Shown here one piece after another: positions 27,042 through 36,288 of a stretch of 64,000 nucleotides of DNA. Every line of letters starts with the position of its first letter. Position 1 is the stretch's first letter. The DNA is from Thermohalobaculum sp965247385 (GTDB lineage: Bacteria > Pseudomonadota > Alphaproteobacteria > Rhodobacterales > Rhodobacteraceae). The notes below the pieces were generated by a model. It did not search any database and was not told where the DNA came from. It saw only the letters and a program-made list of their open reading frames with translations. The translations under genes and the position numbers were made by a program. Location: the NCBI GenBank assembly GCA_965247385.1, contig CBDFHG010000003.1, forward strand, positions 1 through 64,000. The letters are read 5' to 3'.

Positions 27042-28093
27042 ATGGCAATGGCAAGTGTCGAGATTACACGCACGGATATGACGGCGGCGGAGTTGCGAGC
27101 GGTGGCGAGGGGCGCGAAGAATGGGCGCGCGGCGCGACGGATGCTGGCGCTGGCGCTGGTGCTGGAGGGGGCGGACCGGGCGACCGCTGCGGCGACCTGC
27201 GGGATGGACCGGCAGACGTTGCGCGACTGGGTGCACCGCTACAACGCCGAGGGGCTGTCCGGCCTCTCCAACCGCCCCTCGCCCGGCAAGCCGCCACGGC
27301 TTTCGGCGGCGCAGAAGGCCGCGCTCGCCGCGCATGTGGAGAAGGGTCCCGACCCGGAGGTCGACGGGGTGGTACGCTGGCGGTGCATTGATCTGAAGTG
27401 GTGGATGGAGGCGCAGTTCGGGGTCGTCATGCACGAGCGCACGGTCGGCAAGCAGCTGGCGGCGCTCGGCTATCGGCGGCTGTCGGTGCGTCCGCAACAC
27501 CCGAAGGCCGACCCCGCGGAGCAGGAGGCGTTTAAAAAAACTTCTCCCGGACGGTAGCGGCGACCCTCCCCGAGGCGGCGCGCGGCAAACCGCTCGAGAT
27601 CTGGTTCCAGGATGAAGCCAGGGTGGGTCAGCAGGGCACGCTGACAAGGGTCTGGGCGAAGCGCGGCACCCGCCCCCGCGCCGTCCGCGACACGCGCTAC
27701 AAATCGGCCTGCATTTTCGGCGCAGTCTGCCCTGACCGCGCCACCGCTGCCGGTCTGGTCATGCCCTTCGCCGACACCGAGGCGATGAATGCCCACCTCG
27801 CCGAGATCGCCCGCGCCGTAGCCCCTGGTGCCCACGCGGCACTCGTCGCCGACGGTGCCGGCTGGCATGCCAGCAAGGACCTCATAGTGCCCGACAACAT
27901 CACGCTGATCATTCTCCCGCCATACGCGCCCGAACTCAATCCGGTCGAAAACGTCTGGCAATACCTGCGCGCCAACAAGCTCGCCATAACCGTCTTCGAT
28001 GGCTACGCCGACATCGTCGACAAATGCTGCACCGCATGGAACTTCTTCGCAAACGATACAGCCGCCATCGCCACCATCACCACACGACAATGA
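27042..28093 (+). mobile_element. IS630-family transposase, two frames joined at a slippery A7
   Basis: ATG 27042 (or 27048) behind AAGGAGGG encodes the helix-turn-helix half (AATCGMDRQTLRDWVHRY, then SNRPSPGKPPRLS). The zero frame ends at TAG 27557, soon after the sequence TTTAAAAAAAC (27530-27540). A -1 shift there continues FKKNFSRTVAATL into the catalytic half, with DDE residues in WFQDEARVGQ, LVADGAGWH and YAPELNPVENVW, ending at 28093. Some IS630 elements are expressed by programmed -1 frameshifting, and the heptamer and full downstream frame fit this. The transposase may therefore be intact rather than broken. Confidence 0.8.
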
Positions 28094-28225
28094 GCACAGG
28101 TCAATCTTTAGGGCGATTGGTATTAGAGCTGCGGCAGCGGTGCAATCCGATTGCCATTCGGCCAGGGTTATCCACAAAAGCGTGAGAAACGCGCTATGCG
28201 ATACTTCGAGGATCGTGATGGCGTT

Positions 28226-29155
28226 TTAGATGGTCGTGTGTTCGAAATCCGCGGTGCCGGCTGCCACGCCGGAAAAAAAGTCCCATATGGCCCTGCCCGT
28301 TTCGTCGAGCCGGTCTGGAGCGGCGAAGATGGACAGGTTCAGGCGTTCTTCCCAGCACTCGTCGCCGGCGATCATCAGGTGGCCGGACTGAAACGCCGCG
28401 GCAATGGAACGCTCCGGCAACCAGGCGACACCGCAACCCTGCAGGGCAAGGCTTTTCAGAGCCTGCGCGAAAGCATCCATGTGTCGGGTGTCAAGCGCCG
28501 CTTTCGATCGCTTGAGCAGATGATCGACGACCGAACCCAGAAATGACCCCCGAGCATAGGCGAGATGCGGGATCGGTGCGCTTTTGTCGCCAGGCAAGCG
28601 CCAACGGGGCTGGCCGTTCGGGCCGGGTATGCAGACGGGCAGCAGGATTTCGGCACCGAGATCGATTCGGACAAACGAGGCTTCGTCGAGTGTCAGCGGC
28701 ACGGAGGGATGCCTGTAGCAGAGCAGGAAATCGCAGGCGCCCTCGGTCAGAATCTGACAGCAATCGTGCAGATCGTTCGATATGACCGTCGTTCGCGCTC
28801 CCGGACACACCTCTTTCAGTTGGCCGAGGTAGCTGGCGAGGTGGGTCACCGAAATTGAATGTGGTGCCGCGAAGCCGTGGAACTGAAGGCCGCCCCGGTC
28901 GAGATTGCGCAGATCGTCCCGAGTCTTGAGCATCTGGATCAACATGGTCTTGGCCACCGGCAGGAATTCCTCACCGGCAGAGGACAGCCTGACCGGATAG
29001 GAGGACCGGTCGAACAGTGCGGTGCCAGTCCAGATTTCCAACGATTTGATCCTGCGCGAGAAAGCGGACTGCGTGATGTGTCGCTCCTCGGCCGCGCGGG
29101 TAAAGCTGAGTGTGCGGGCAAGACAGACGAAATCCTCGAGCCATGTCAGTTCCAA
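28226..29155 (-). CDS. LysR-family transcriptional regulator
   Basis: 309 residues starting at TTG 29155 (MELTWLEDFVCLARTLSFTR). The N-terminal winged helix-turn-helix (AAEERHITQSAFSRRIKSLE) is followed by the effector-binding domain. The C-terminus has a Phe/Thr-rich tail. It is divergent from the cysteate-lyase-like gene, with 166 bp between them, the usual arrangement for a LysR protein controlling its neighbour. The effector is unknown; the adjacent enzyme suggests a cysteine- or cysteate-derived signal. Confidence 0.85.
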   Translation of the reverse strand: MELTWLEDFVCLARTLSFTRAAEERHITQSAFSRRIKSLEIWTGTALFDRSSYPVRLSSAGEEFLPVAKTMLIQMLKTRDDLRNLDRGGLQFHGFAAPHSISVTHLASYLGQLKEVCPGARTTVISNDLHDCCQILTEGACDFLLCYRHPSVPLTLDEASFVRIDLGAEILLPVCIPGPNGQPRWRLPGDKSAPIPHLAYARGSFLGSVVDHLLKRSKAALDTRHMDAFAQALKSLALQGCGVAWLPERSIAAAFQSGHLMIAGDECWEERLNLSIFAAPDRLDETGRAIWDFFSGVAAGTADFEHTTI

Positions 29156-29321
29156 TGCCTAGGTCCTCATCGAGTGACGGTCATTCTCGGAAGGTTATGC
29201 GAGTTTGGAATAAATGTATGTAGGCAATGAATTGGACATTCAGAGGCAGCGATTCCTAAAGTCTGGCTCGGGCGCCCACTGTGCGGGAGCCTACGAATGA
29301 TCCCTATGGAGGACTGACATC
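29156..29321. promoter_or_regulatory. Divergent promoter region, LysR / lyase operon
   Basis: The 166-bp space contains AT-rich sequence (TTTGGAATAAATGTATG) and a palindrome-like pair GGCTC / GAGCC near 29263-29291, and GGAGG ahead of the lyase ATG. LysR sites of T-N11-A form are possible, but none stands out enough to name. Confidence 0.4.
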
Positions 29322-30332
29322 ATGCACCTGGCGCGTTTCGGAAGACTGTCGCTTGGCCATTTTCCGACGCCGTTGGAGAAGATGGAGAACCTGACCCGGC
29401 TATTGGGTGGGCCGGACATCTACATCAAGCGCGATGATTGCACAGGGCTCGCTACCGGTGGCAACAAGACCCGCAAGCTGGAGTATCTGGTCGCCGACGC
29501 CATCGCCAAGGGCGCCGATACGCTGGTGACCCAGGGAGCGACGCAGTCGAACCACGTGCGCCAGACCGCCGCCGCCGCGCGGCGCGTCGAGATGCCTTGC
29601 TATGCGCTGTTGGAGCGGCGCGTCACCAATATGGGCGACGGGTACGAGGTCGCCGGTAACGTGCTGCTCGACGACATGCTGGGCTGCATCTACGAGTTCC
29701 GCGACGAGGGGCTGGACATGAACGCTGAAGCGGTGGCGCTGGGTGTGCGGTTGCGGGCGGATGAGCGCAAGCCCTATGTCATCCCCGGCGGCGGTTCGAA
29801 TCCGATCGGCGCGCTCGGCTATGTCGGCTGCGCGGCCGAGCTGGTGCAGCAGGCGGATGCCCAGGGCCTCCGGATCGACAAGATCGTCCACGCCACTGGC
29901 AGCGCAGGAACGCAGGCGGGATTGGTGGCAGGGTTGCATGCACTGAACGTGCCGATCGGCGTGGTCGGCATCTCGGTTCGGGCGAAGCGCGAGGCGCAGA
30001 TCGACAACGTTCACCGGCTGGCCTGCGCGACCTCGGAGCTTCTGGGTGTGAAGGCGGAGCTGCCCCGAGACCTAGTGCTCGCCCACGATGATTATGTTGG
30101 ACCGGGCTACGGCCAGCCGACGCCGGAGATGGTCGAAGCGATCCGGATGCTGGCGTCGGCCGAGGGAATATTTCTCGACCCGGTCTATTCGGGCAAAGGC
30201 ATGGCCGGGCTGATCGGGCTGATCCGCCAGGGCGCGCTGAAGAAGGGTGAAACGGTCGTCTTCATCCACACCGGCGGGTCAGCAGCGCTGTTCGCCTATC
30301 AGAGCCTGTTCAGCGGCAGGAATGCAGCATGA
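29322..30332 (+). CDS. D-cysteine desulfhydrase / L-cysteate sulfo-lyase family (PLP)
   Basis: 336 residues of the ACC-deaminase/D-cysteine desulfhydrase fold. The PLP lysine lies in TGGNKTRKLEYL, preceded by KRDDCTGLA; TQGATQSNHVRQTAAAA, GGGSNPIGALGY, HATGSAGTQAGL and HTGGSAALF are all conserved. The opening MHLARFGR and overall pattern look most like CuyA, the L-cysteate sulfo-lyase of marine Roseobacter relatives, but D-cysteine desulfhydrase cannot be excluded. The product would be pyruvate, ammonia and sulfite (cysteate) or sulfide (cysteine). It is first in a probable operon with the hydrolase and ProXVW genes; the stop overlaps the next start by four bases. Confidence 0.85.
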   Translation: MHLARFGRLSLGHFPTPLEKMENLTRLLGGPDIYIKRDDCTGLATGGNKTRKLEYLVADAIAKGADTLVTQGATQSNHVRQTAAAARRVEMPCYALLERRVTNMGDGYEVAGNVLLDDMLGCIYEFRDEGLDMNAEAVALGVRLRADERKPYVIPGGGSNPIGALGYVGCAAELVQQADAQGLRIDKIVHATGSAGTQAGLVAGLHALNVPIGVVGISVRAKREAQIDNVHRLACATSELLGVKAELPRDLVLAHDDYVGPGYGQPTPEMVEAIRMLASAEGIFLDPVYSGKGMAGLIGLIRQGALKKGETVVFIHTGGSAALFAYQSLFSGRNAA

Positions 30333-31204
30333 TGCAGGCACCGGGCACGAAGCGGCGAGGGGACCTCCCAAGTGGGGCTGCGGGTCTGGCCAGCGATCGC
30401 CGTAACCATCTCGCCTTTACCCGGGGGGGGCGTGGCGCCCCCCTGGTCCTGGTTCACGGCTATTTCGGCGGCGCGGCGCATTGGCGGGACCAGATTGCTC
30501 AATTAAGCAACCGGTTCGACGTGGTCGCCCCGAACCTCGCCGGTTTTGGCGGCAGCGCGGGCCTGACTGCGCCGGACAGCATTCCGGGCCACGCCCGGCT
30601 TGTCTGGGAGTTGCTGGACGAGTTGGGTCTGGAGCGGGTGCATCTGCTCGGCCACTCGATGGGCGGCATGGTCGTGCAGGAGATGACGGCGATGGCCCCG
30701 GAGCGGGTTTCCCGGCTAGTGCTTTACGGCACCGGGCCGGCCGGCGTACTGCCGGGGCGTTTCGAGACCATTGAGACCTCGCGCCAACGGCTCACCACCG
30801 AAGGGATCGAGGCAACGATGCGGCGGATCGCGGCGACCTGGTTCGTCGACGGTGCCAAGGCCGAAGGTTATGAGATCTGCGTTGCCGAGGGCCTCAAGGC
30901 AGCCGCGCAGGCCGCCGCCGCCAGCCTAACCGCCTGGGAGGAATGGGACGGCACCGCCGCGCTGGCGCGCATCGCCGCGCCGACGCTGGTGCTGTGGGGC
31001 GACCGCGATCGCTCGTACCAGTGGAGTCAGCCGGAGGCACTTTGGCGCGGCATCTGCGACAGTTCGCTGGCGGTGCTACCGGGCTGCGGGCATGCGGCCC
31101 ATCTGGAAAAGCCAGCGCTGTTCAACGCGCTGCTGGAGGATTTCCTCGGCGCAGGAGCAATCACGGGTGCGGAGACGGAGAGCAAGATTCACCAAATGCA
31201 ATGA
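30329..31204 (+). CDS. Alpha/beta hydrolase
   Basis: 291 residues, coupled to the lyase gene by an ATGA overlap. The fold is shown by LVLVHGYFGGAAHW (oxyanion-hole HG), the nucleophile elbow GHSMGG (Ser110), the acidic residue in LWGDRDR, and the His in GCGHAAHLEKP. The reaction is probably ester, thioester or C-C hydrolysis; the substrate is not predictable. Its tight coupling suggests it processes a precursor of the lyase substrate or the imported compound. Confidence 0.85.
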   Translation: MMQAPGTKRRGDLPSGAAGLASDRRNHLAFTRGGRGAPLVLVHGYFGGAAHWRDQIAQLSNRFDVVAPNLAGFGGSAGLTAPDSIPGHARLVWELLDELGLERVHLLGHSMGGMVVQEMTAMAPERVSRLVLYGTGPAGVLPGRFETIETSRQRLTTEGIEATMRRIAATWFVDGAKAEGYEICVAEGLKAAAQAAAASLTAWEEWDGTAALARIAAPTLVLWGDRDRSYQWSQPEALWRGICDSSLAVLPGCGHAAHLEKPALFNALLEDFLGAGAITGAETESKIHQMQ

Positions 31205-31276
31205 CGAACCTGAACCAGAACACCTGCGAGGCAAAAGCAGGGCAAACGAAGAGAAACCGAACACGGAGTACACATC

Positions 31277-32242
31277 ATGAGAAACACGATTCTGGCGACC
31301 ATCCTCAGCTCGGCCATCGCGCTGGCGGGGCCGGCGGCCACCGCCGCCGAGAAGGTCAATATCGGCGCGCCGAACTGGACCGGCGCCCAGGCGATCGCGC
31401 ATCTGATCCAGCAGATTGTGACAACGCGCATCGGCGGCGAGGCGAACCTCGTGCCCGGCAACAACGCCAACATCTTCCAGGCGATGGATCAGGGCAAGGG
31501 TGACATCGACGTTCACCCGGATGTCTGGCTGCCGAACCAGGAGAGCTTCACCAAGGAGTATGTGGACGGCAAGGGCACCGTCATCCTCAGCTCGAACCCC
31601 TACGAGGGCAAGCAGGGCTTCTGCGTCTCGAAGGTGTTTTCCGAGGCCAACAACGTCACCTCGATCTTCGATCTGACCCGGCCTGACGTGACCGCGCTGA
31701 TGGACAGCGACGGGAACGGCAAGGGCGAGATCTGGGTCGGTGCGCCCGGCTGGGCCTCGGCCAATGTGAACGAGGTCAAGGTCCGCGACTATGGATTGAC
31801 GCCCTTCATGGACGCGATCCGCGCCGAGCAGGCCGTGATGGTCGCCAGCGTCGGCGACTCGATCACCAAGAACCAGGGCTACGCCTTCTATTGCTACGCC
31901 CCCCATGCGATCTGGTTCATGTTCGACATAGTTCGACTGGAGGAGCCCGCCTATGACCCCGAGCAGTACAAGATGATCCAGCCCTCGGACGACCCCGATT
32001 GGTTCTCGAAGTCTTTCGTCGCTTCCGAGGATGCGCTGAAGCAGGTCCAAGTCGCCTATTCCAAGAGCCTGGTCGAGCGATCGCCCGCGATCGCCGAGTT
32101 CCTGTCGCAGATGCAGCTCGATACCGAAACGGTCAGCGGCTTCGCCTTCGAGATCGCCGGAAACGGGCGCGATCCAGCCGAGGTGGTCGCCGAGTGGATC
32201 GCGGCGAACTCGGACCGCGTCGATAGCTGGCTTGGCCTCTGA
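31277..32242 (+). CDS. proX: Glycine betaine/proline-type ABC substrate-binding protein
   Basis: 321 residues with a signal peptide (about residues 1-24, ending AATAA). ProX/OpuAC features include IGAPNWTGAQAIAHLI, the Trp-rich segments VHPDVWLPNQ, GAPGWASAN and APHAIWFMF, which can supply an aromatic cage for a quaternary amine, and the late SKSLVERSPAIAEFL. GGAG precedes the ATG. It is expected to deliver an osmolyte or a sulfonate/amine relative to the ProVW complex encoded downstream. The pairing with a cysteate-lyase-like enzyme makes a nutritional role plausible. Confidence 0.85.
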   Translation: MRNTILATILSSAIALAGPAATAAEKVNIGAPNWTGAQAIAHLIQQIVTTRIGGEANLVPGNNANIFQAMDQGKGDIDVHPDVWLPNQESFTKEYVDGKGTVILSSNPYEGKQGFCVSKVFSEANNVTSIFDLTRPDVTALMDSDGNGKGEIWVGAPGWASANVNEVKVRDYGLTPFMDAIRAEQAVMVASVGDSITKNQGYAFYCYAPHAIWFMFDIVRLEEPAYDPEQYKMIQPSDDPDWFSKSFVASEDALKQVQVAYSKSLVERSPAIAEFLSQMQLDTETVSGFAFEIAGNGRDPAEVVAEWIAANSDRVDSWLGL

Positions 32243-32378
32243 GCCGGGATGCAATTGAGAACGGCGCCAACGGGTTCCCGTTGGTGCCTATCTTCTGTCG
32301 GTTTTCCCGCCGAGCCAACTTCGGTTTGCTTGGAGATCGATACAGGCGGGAAGCCGCAATCGCTGGAAACATGTCGTG

Positions 32379-33461
32379 ATGGATCAGACAACGGATTTTG
32401 CCGCTGACGCCGAAACTGCCATCCGGATTTCGGGGGTGTGGAAGATATTCGGCACCCGCGCCACGCAGGCGCTGGAGGACATCCGCGCCAACGGCATCGG
32501 CAAGGCCGAGGTGCTGCGAAAGCATGATTGCGTCGTCGGCGTCGCCGATGCCAGTTTCGACGTGCGCAAGGGCGAGATTTTCTGCGTCATGGGGCTGTCC
32601 GGCTCGGGCAAGTCAACCCTGGTGCGCCACATCAACCGCCTGCTGGAGCCGACCGTGGGGCAGATCATCGTGGGCGGCCAGGATGTGATGGCGATCCAGG
32701 GCGAGGAGTTGCGCCGGTTTCGCAACGAACACATCGCCATGGTGTTCCAGAACTTCGCGCTGATGCCGCACCGCTCGGTGCTGGACAACATCGCCGTGCC
32801 GCTGGAGATCCGCGGCATCAACAAGAACCAACGCATGGAAGTCGCGGAGCGGTGTGTCGCAATGGTCGAGTTGACCGGCTGGGGCAACAAGTTTGCGCAT
32901 GAGCTCTCGGGCGGCATGCAGCAGCGCGTCGGCCTAGCGCGGGCGCTGGCCGCCGACCCGGAGGTGCTGCTGATGGACGAACCGTTCTCGGCGTTGGATC
33001 CGCTGATCCGGCGGCAGTTGCAGAACGAGTTCATGCAGCTGGCAGGGCAGATGAAGAAAACCACGGTCTTCATCACCCATGACCTCGACGAGGCGGTGCG
33101 TATCGGCGACCGCATCGCCATCATGAAGGATGGCGTGATCGTGCAGATCGGCACGCCGGAAGAGATCGTGATGCGCCCGGCCGACGACTACGTCGCCGAT
33201 TTCGTCGCCGGAATCTCGCGCCTCAAGGTGGTTCGCGCCCATGCGGTGATGAAACCACTGGCGGAGTTCGAGGCGGCGAACGGCCCGCTGGCCGAGACCG
33301 CGCCCAGCTTCGCGGAGGATGTCAATCTCAGCGCCCTGATCACCGCCGCCATCGACTCGGAATCGCCCATCGCCATCACTGATGCCGACGGTGCGCGGAT
33401 TGGAGCGATCACCCGCGCCGACCTGTTGCAGACCGTCATCGAAGGGACGGAAACATCATGA
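32379..33461 (+). CDS. proV: Glycine betaine/proline-type ABC ATPase
   Basis: About 360 residues, from ATG 32379 (GTG 32376 one codon earlier). Walker A GLSGSGKSTL, Q-loop VFQNFALMPHRSV, signature LSGGMQQRVGLARAL, Walker B VLLMDEPFSALDP and the H-loop TVFITHDL are all present. The C-terminal part has one CBS-like segment (AITDADGARIGAITRADLL) in place of the usual pair. The stop overlaps the permease start by four bases (ATGA). Confidence 0.9.
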   Translation: MDQTTDFAADAETAIRISGVWKIFGTRATQALEDIRANGIGKAEVLRKHDCVVGVADASFDVRKGEIFCVMGLSGSGKSTLVRHINRLLEPTVGQIIVGGQDVMAIQGEELRRFRNEHIAMVFQNFALMPHRSVLDNIAVPLEIRGINKNQRMEVAERCVAMVELTGWGNKFAHELSGGMQQRVGLARALAADPEVLLMDEPFSALDPLIRRQLQNEFMQLAGQMKKTTVFITHDLDEAVRIGDRIAIMKDGVIVQIGTPEEIVMRPADDYVADFVAGISRLKVVRAHAVMKPLAEFEAANGPLAETAPSFAEDVNLSALITAAIDSESPIAITDADGARIGAITRADLLQTVIEGTETS

Positions 33462-34978
33462 ATGACACCCGGTTCAGCAGCCCCGAACCCGGCCTGAGCG
33501 AAAGCCGCATCGACCTGGTGACGGAGTTCGTCGGCTCGAATGCGGACTATTACAGCGGCCAGTTCACGCGAATTGGCGCCAGTTCCCGTTTCCCCTGGAC
33601 CTTCAATTGGGTCGCGGGCGCCCTTGGTCCGGTCTGGCTGGGGATGCGCGGTCTCTGGAACTGGGCTTTGCCCTTCGTGGTGCTGGAAGCCTTCGCAGTA
33701 ATCCAGATCGCCCGCGGCCTCTGGGGCGACCTCGGTGCCGACGCCCGCGAGCGGATCGCCCAGGTCGAGGGTACGCTGAACCTCCGCCGCGAGCAGCTTG
33801 AGGCGGCGATCCAGAAGAACGCCGCCAATGTCGACGTGTTCCGCCGCAACGTCGAATCGTTGGAAAACGCCATCGGCGACTTCCGGTTGGACGTGGAGTT
33901 GGCGGAGGCATCGGCCATCTGGGTCGCGGCGTTCGGATTCGCCATGCTGGCGGTGGTCAAGTTGGCGCAGGGGGTTCTTGCCAACCCGCTGCTGGAGAGG
34001 CGCTTTTCCGACTGGCTGTCGGACAGCACCATCGCCTCGGGCCTGGATCCGCTGCGCACCGCGATCAGCGCCGGTTTCGCCTCGGTGATCCTGGGCATCG
34101 GCGCCTTGCATTTCGCCAACACGGCGGCGTTCCCGATTCTGACCGAGTTCCCGACCGACCCGGCCTACCGCCTGACCGCAATCGACTGGGTCGAAGCCTT
34201 CATCGACTGGCTGAAGCTGGGCAGCGTCTGGTTTTTCGAGAACGTGACCTTCGTCATCCGGGTCATCCTCGATGCGCTCGAACTGATCTTCGTCGAGACC
34301 CCTTGGATCATCGTCTGCAGCTTCATCGTGTTCCTGACCGGGCTTGCCGCAGGGCCGCGTGCGGCGATCTGGTCCGGCACCTTCCTCGCCTATATGGGCC
34401 TACTGGGATTCTGGGAGAAGGCAATGACCACCCTGGCGTTGCTTGGCACTGCCGCCTGTATCAGCATCGCCCTCGGCATCCCGCTGGGTATGTTTTGCGC
34501 CCGGAGGCCACGGTTCTATGCGATCATCCGGCCGATCATGGACTTCATGCAAACGATGCCCGCCTTCGTCTTCATGATCCCCGTGATCGCCTTCTTCGGC
34601 GTCGGCAAACCGGCGGCGATCGTGGTCACCATGATCTTCGGCGGCACCCCCGTGGTGCGGTTGACCGTGCTGGGCCTGCGCGGCGTGCCGGAGACGATCC
34701 GCGAGGCGGCGATCGCGTATGGTGCCTCGAAGTGGTATTTACTGACTAAGGTCGATCTGCCGCTGGCGGCGCCCTCAATCCTGGCTGGCATCAACCAGAC
34801 CATCATGCTGTCGCTGGCCATGGTTGTGGTCGCCTCTCTGATTGGCGCCAAGGGGCTCGGCGAGGATGTGCTGGAGGCGCTCCAATATGCGTCGGTCGGT
34901 CAGGGTATCCTGGCAGGATTCGCCATTCTGTTTTGCGCTATGATCCTGGACCGGGTGGTGCAGGGCAAACGGGCTTGA
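33458..34978 (+). CDS. proW: Glycine betaine/proline-type ABC permease with N-terminal extension
   Basis: 506 residues. The second half is the ProW transmembrane domain, with the EAA-like loop (IREAAIAYGASKWYLLTKVDLP) and the membrane segments MTTLALLGTAACISIALGIP and so on. The N-terminal roughly 220 residues are extra: two hydrophobic stretches (WVAGALGPVWLGMRGLW, LPFVVLEAFAVIQIARG) and a coiled coil (RERIAQVEGTLNLRREQLEA). Similar extended ProW proteins exist in Rhodobacterales, where the role of the extension is not defined. It is the last gene of the operon. Confidence 0.88.
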   Translation: MNDTRFSSPEPGLSESRIDLVTEFVGSNADYYSGQFTRIGASSRFPWTFNWVAGALGPVWLGMRGLWNWALPFVVLEAFAVIQIARGLWGDLGADARERIAQVEGTLNLRREQLEAAIQKNAANVDVFRRNVESLENAIGDFRLDVELAEASAIWVAAFGFAMLAVVKLAQGVLANPLLERRFSDWLSDSTIASGLDPLRTAISAGFASVILGIGALHFANTAAFPILTEFPTDPAYRLTAIDWVEAFIDWLKLGSVWFFENVTFVIRVILDALELIFVETPWIIVCSFIVFLTGLAAGPRAAIWSGTFLAYMGLLGFWEKAMTTLALLGTAACISIALGIPLGMFCARRPRFYAIIRPIMDFMQTMPAFVFMIPVIAFFGVGKPAAIVVTMIFGGTPVVRLTVLGLRGVPETIREAAIAYGASKWYLLTKVDLPLAAPSILAGINQTIMLSLAMVVVASLIGAKGLGEDVLEALQYASVGQGILAGFAILFCAMILDRVVQGKRA

Positions 34979-35398
34979 CCGGATCGTTATCGAGTTGCTG
35001 GTGAATGCCTGTCGACGCAATGGCCCTTTGCCACGCAGCACGTGATCTCTACCATCGAATGCAAACGCTGATGACGAATGAAGCGGAGCCGTTATCTCGA
35101 TCTTCGGCTTCGGTTTTCTCGATTGCAATCTGCGACAGGGGATTAAGTGTGCTTTGAGGCGACGGGACCCGGGCCACCACATCAATGTCCAACTTTGAAG
35201 GCGAAACCGCTGTTCAAGCGACCGTCTGGAACGTCCATGGGGCTAATGCGTGCATTGCCGCAACCGTCAGTGGCAAGCTCCGATCGTCGAATTTGCGGCA
35301 GGATGGCTCAGACTTGAGGGTCGCCATTCCACCCGAAGGCAGACATCGGCTATCTGAAGCATTCAGAACCAGCCTGAAACGGGGGCTATGTCGCCCTA
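34979..35398. other. Non-coding spacer with a dispersed repeat copy
   Basis: About 420 bp without a convincing gene. The last roughly 110 bp (35287-35395) is a diverged copy of the repeat at 13905-14023. A truncated IS91 begins directly after it at 35399. Confidence 0.5.
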
Positions 35399-36216
35399 GT
35401 GGTCGACGCCAAACCGCCCTTTGGCGGAGCCGAAGCCGTGCTCGCTTGTCTCGGTCGATACACCCACCGTGTCGCCATTTCGAACCGCCGCCTGATCGGC
35501 ACGGATGCCCGGACCGCCGCGTTCCGCTGGAAAGACTACCGCGTCAAACCCGGCGACCGACCGATGACAATGTGCCTCGCCACCAACGAGTTCATCCGCC
35601 GCTTTCTGATCCATGTCCTGCCAGATGACTTCCACCGCATCCGTCACTACGGCCTGCTCGCCAGCGCTGGTCGTAAAGCCAGTATCGCGAAGACCCGCGC
35701 CTTGCCCGGCGCGGAACCGGCCAGACAGGAAAACCCGCAAACCGCCGAGATCATCGCGCTCAAACTTCGGGAGCCATGCCCCGGCTGCGGCGGCCCGATG
35801 CGCATCATCGAGATATTCCGCCGCGGCGAGCGCCCTTTGACACGCGCACCACCAACGAGGCAGGCAGCATGATGAAACGCCCGTCACTCCACCAAAACCG
35901 GATCCTGAAACGCACCTCGTTCCGGGTTGGTCTCGATTTGTGCTCTGCCGCGACGAACACGCTCAAATGGTTCGAAACGACAGCAAAAAACACCGGTAAA
36001 TGTTGGAGAATTACACCAAAACCAAAACCCATTCTCGCCATGTCAACAAAGCCCTGGCTGTCCCCGCAAACAACATCAACCGGCACAACCCTCGTCATGC
36101 TTTCCCCATGGAAACCGCCAGGCCCACGCAGCTTCCACCTTTGGAGGACTTCCAACGCGGACCACAGTCAGTCCACGCCGAAATCTTGCACCCTGCCCCG
36201 CATCGAAAATCCTTCA
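35399..36216 (+). mobile_element. IS91 copy 2, 5'-truncated
   Basis: Matches copy 1 from position 19931 (GTGGTCGACGCC) to the common terminus (AAATCCTTCA, 36216). The coding part (35399-35872) reads VVDAKPPFGGAEAVLACLGR... to RAPPTRQAA and, unlike copy 1, has the undamaged ASAGRKASIAKTRAL stretch. The HUH and zinc parts are missing, so it cannot encode a transposase. The hairpin arms at the terminus are less perfect here (GCGGACCA / TGCCCCGC). It lies just inside the right end of the 20.6-kb unit. Confidence 0.85.
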
Positions 36217-36248
36217 CTTTTCCGACTTTCGGCGCTACGTTGGCCTCG

Positions 36249-36288
36249 GCCGTTTGTTGCCGAACAGATTTCAAACTGAGACACTACC
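36249..36288 (-). repeat. Right terminal inverted repeat of the 20.6-kb unit
   Basis: Reverse complement begins GGTAGTGTCTCAG and ends CAACAAACGGC, matching 15668-15707 except one base. The flanking duplication CTACGGCT follows at 36289-36296. Confidence 0.9.

Larger units (their letters stand above)
26505..28123. mobile_element. 1.6-kb element: ISL3 relic plus IS630, ends ATACCAA/TTGGTAT
   Basis: Bounded by ATACCAACGGCC (26505) and GGGCGATTGGTAT (to 28123). The same pair of ends bounds the 135-bp mini-element at 20809. Inside are an internally deleted ISL3 transposase on the minus strand (26545-26878) and an IS630 transposase on the plus strand (27042-28093). The shared ends suggest the composite moved, or was copied, as one piece. 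Confidence 0.6.
15668..36288. mobile_element. 20.6-kb mobile unit with 40-bp inverted repeats and 8-bp target duplication
   Basis: Left end 15668-15707 and right end 36249-36288 are inverted copies matching at 39 of 40 positions (outer bases GGTAGTGTCTCAGTTTGAAA). The flanks CTACGGCT at 15660-15667 and 36289-36296 are an exact 8-bp direct duplication that splits an IS1182-type transposase gene. The unit carries an MFS transporter, a TIM-barrel protein, integrase and IS91 relics, an autotransporter, ISL3/IS630 elements and a LysR-lyase-hydrolase-ProXVW operon. IS91 and IS630 inside do not make 8-bp duplications, so none of the recognised transposases explains the ends. The mobilising enzyme has been lost, acts in trans, or is unrecognised. 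Confidence 0.85.
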
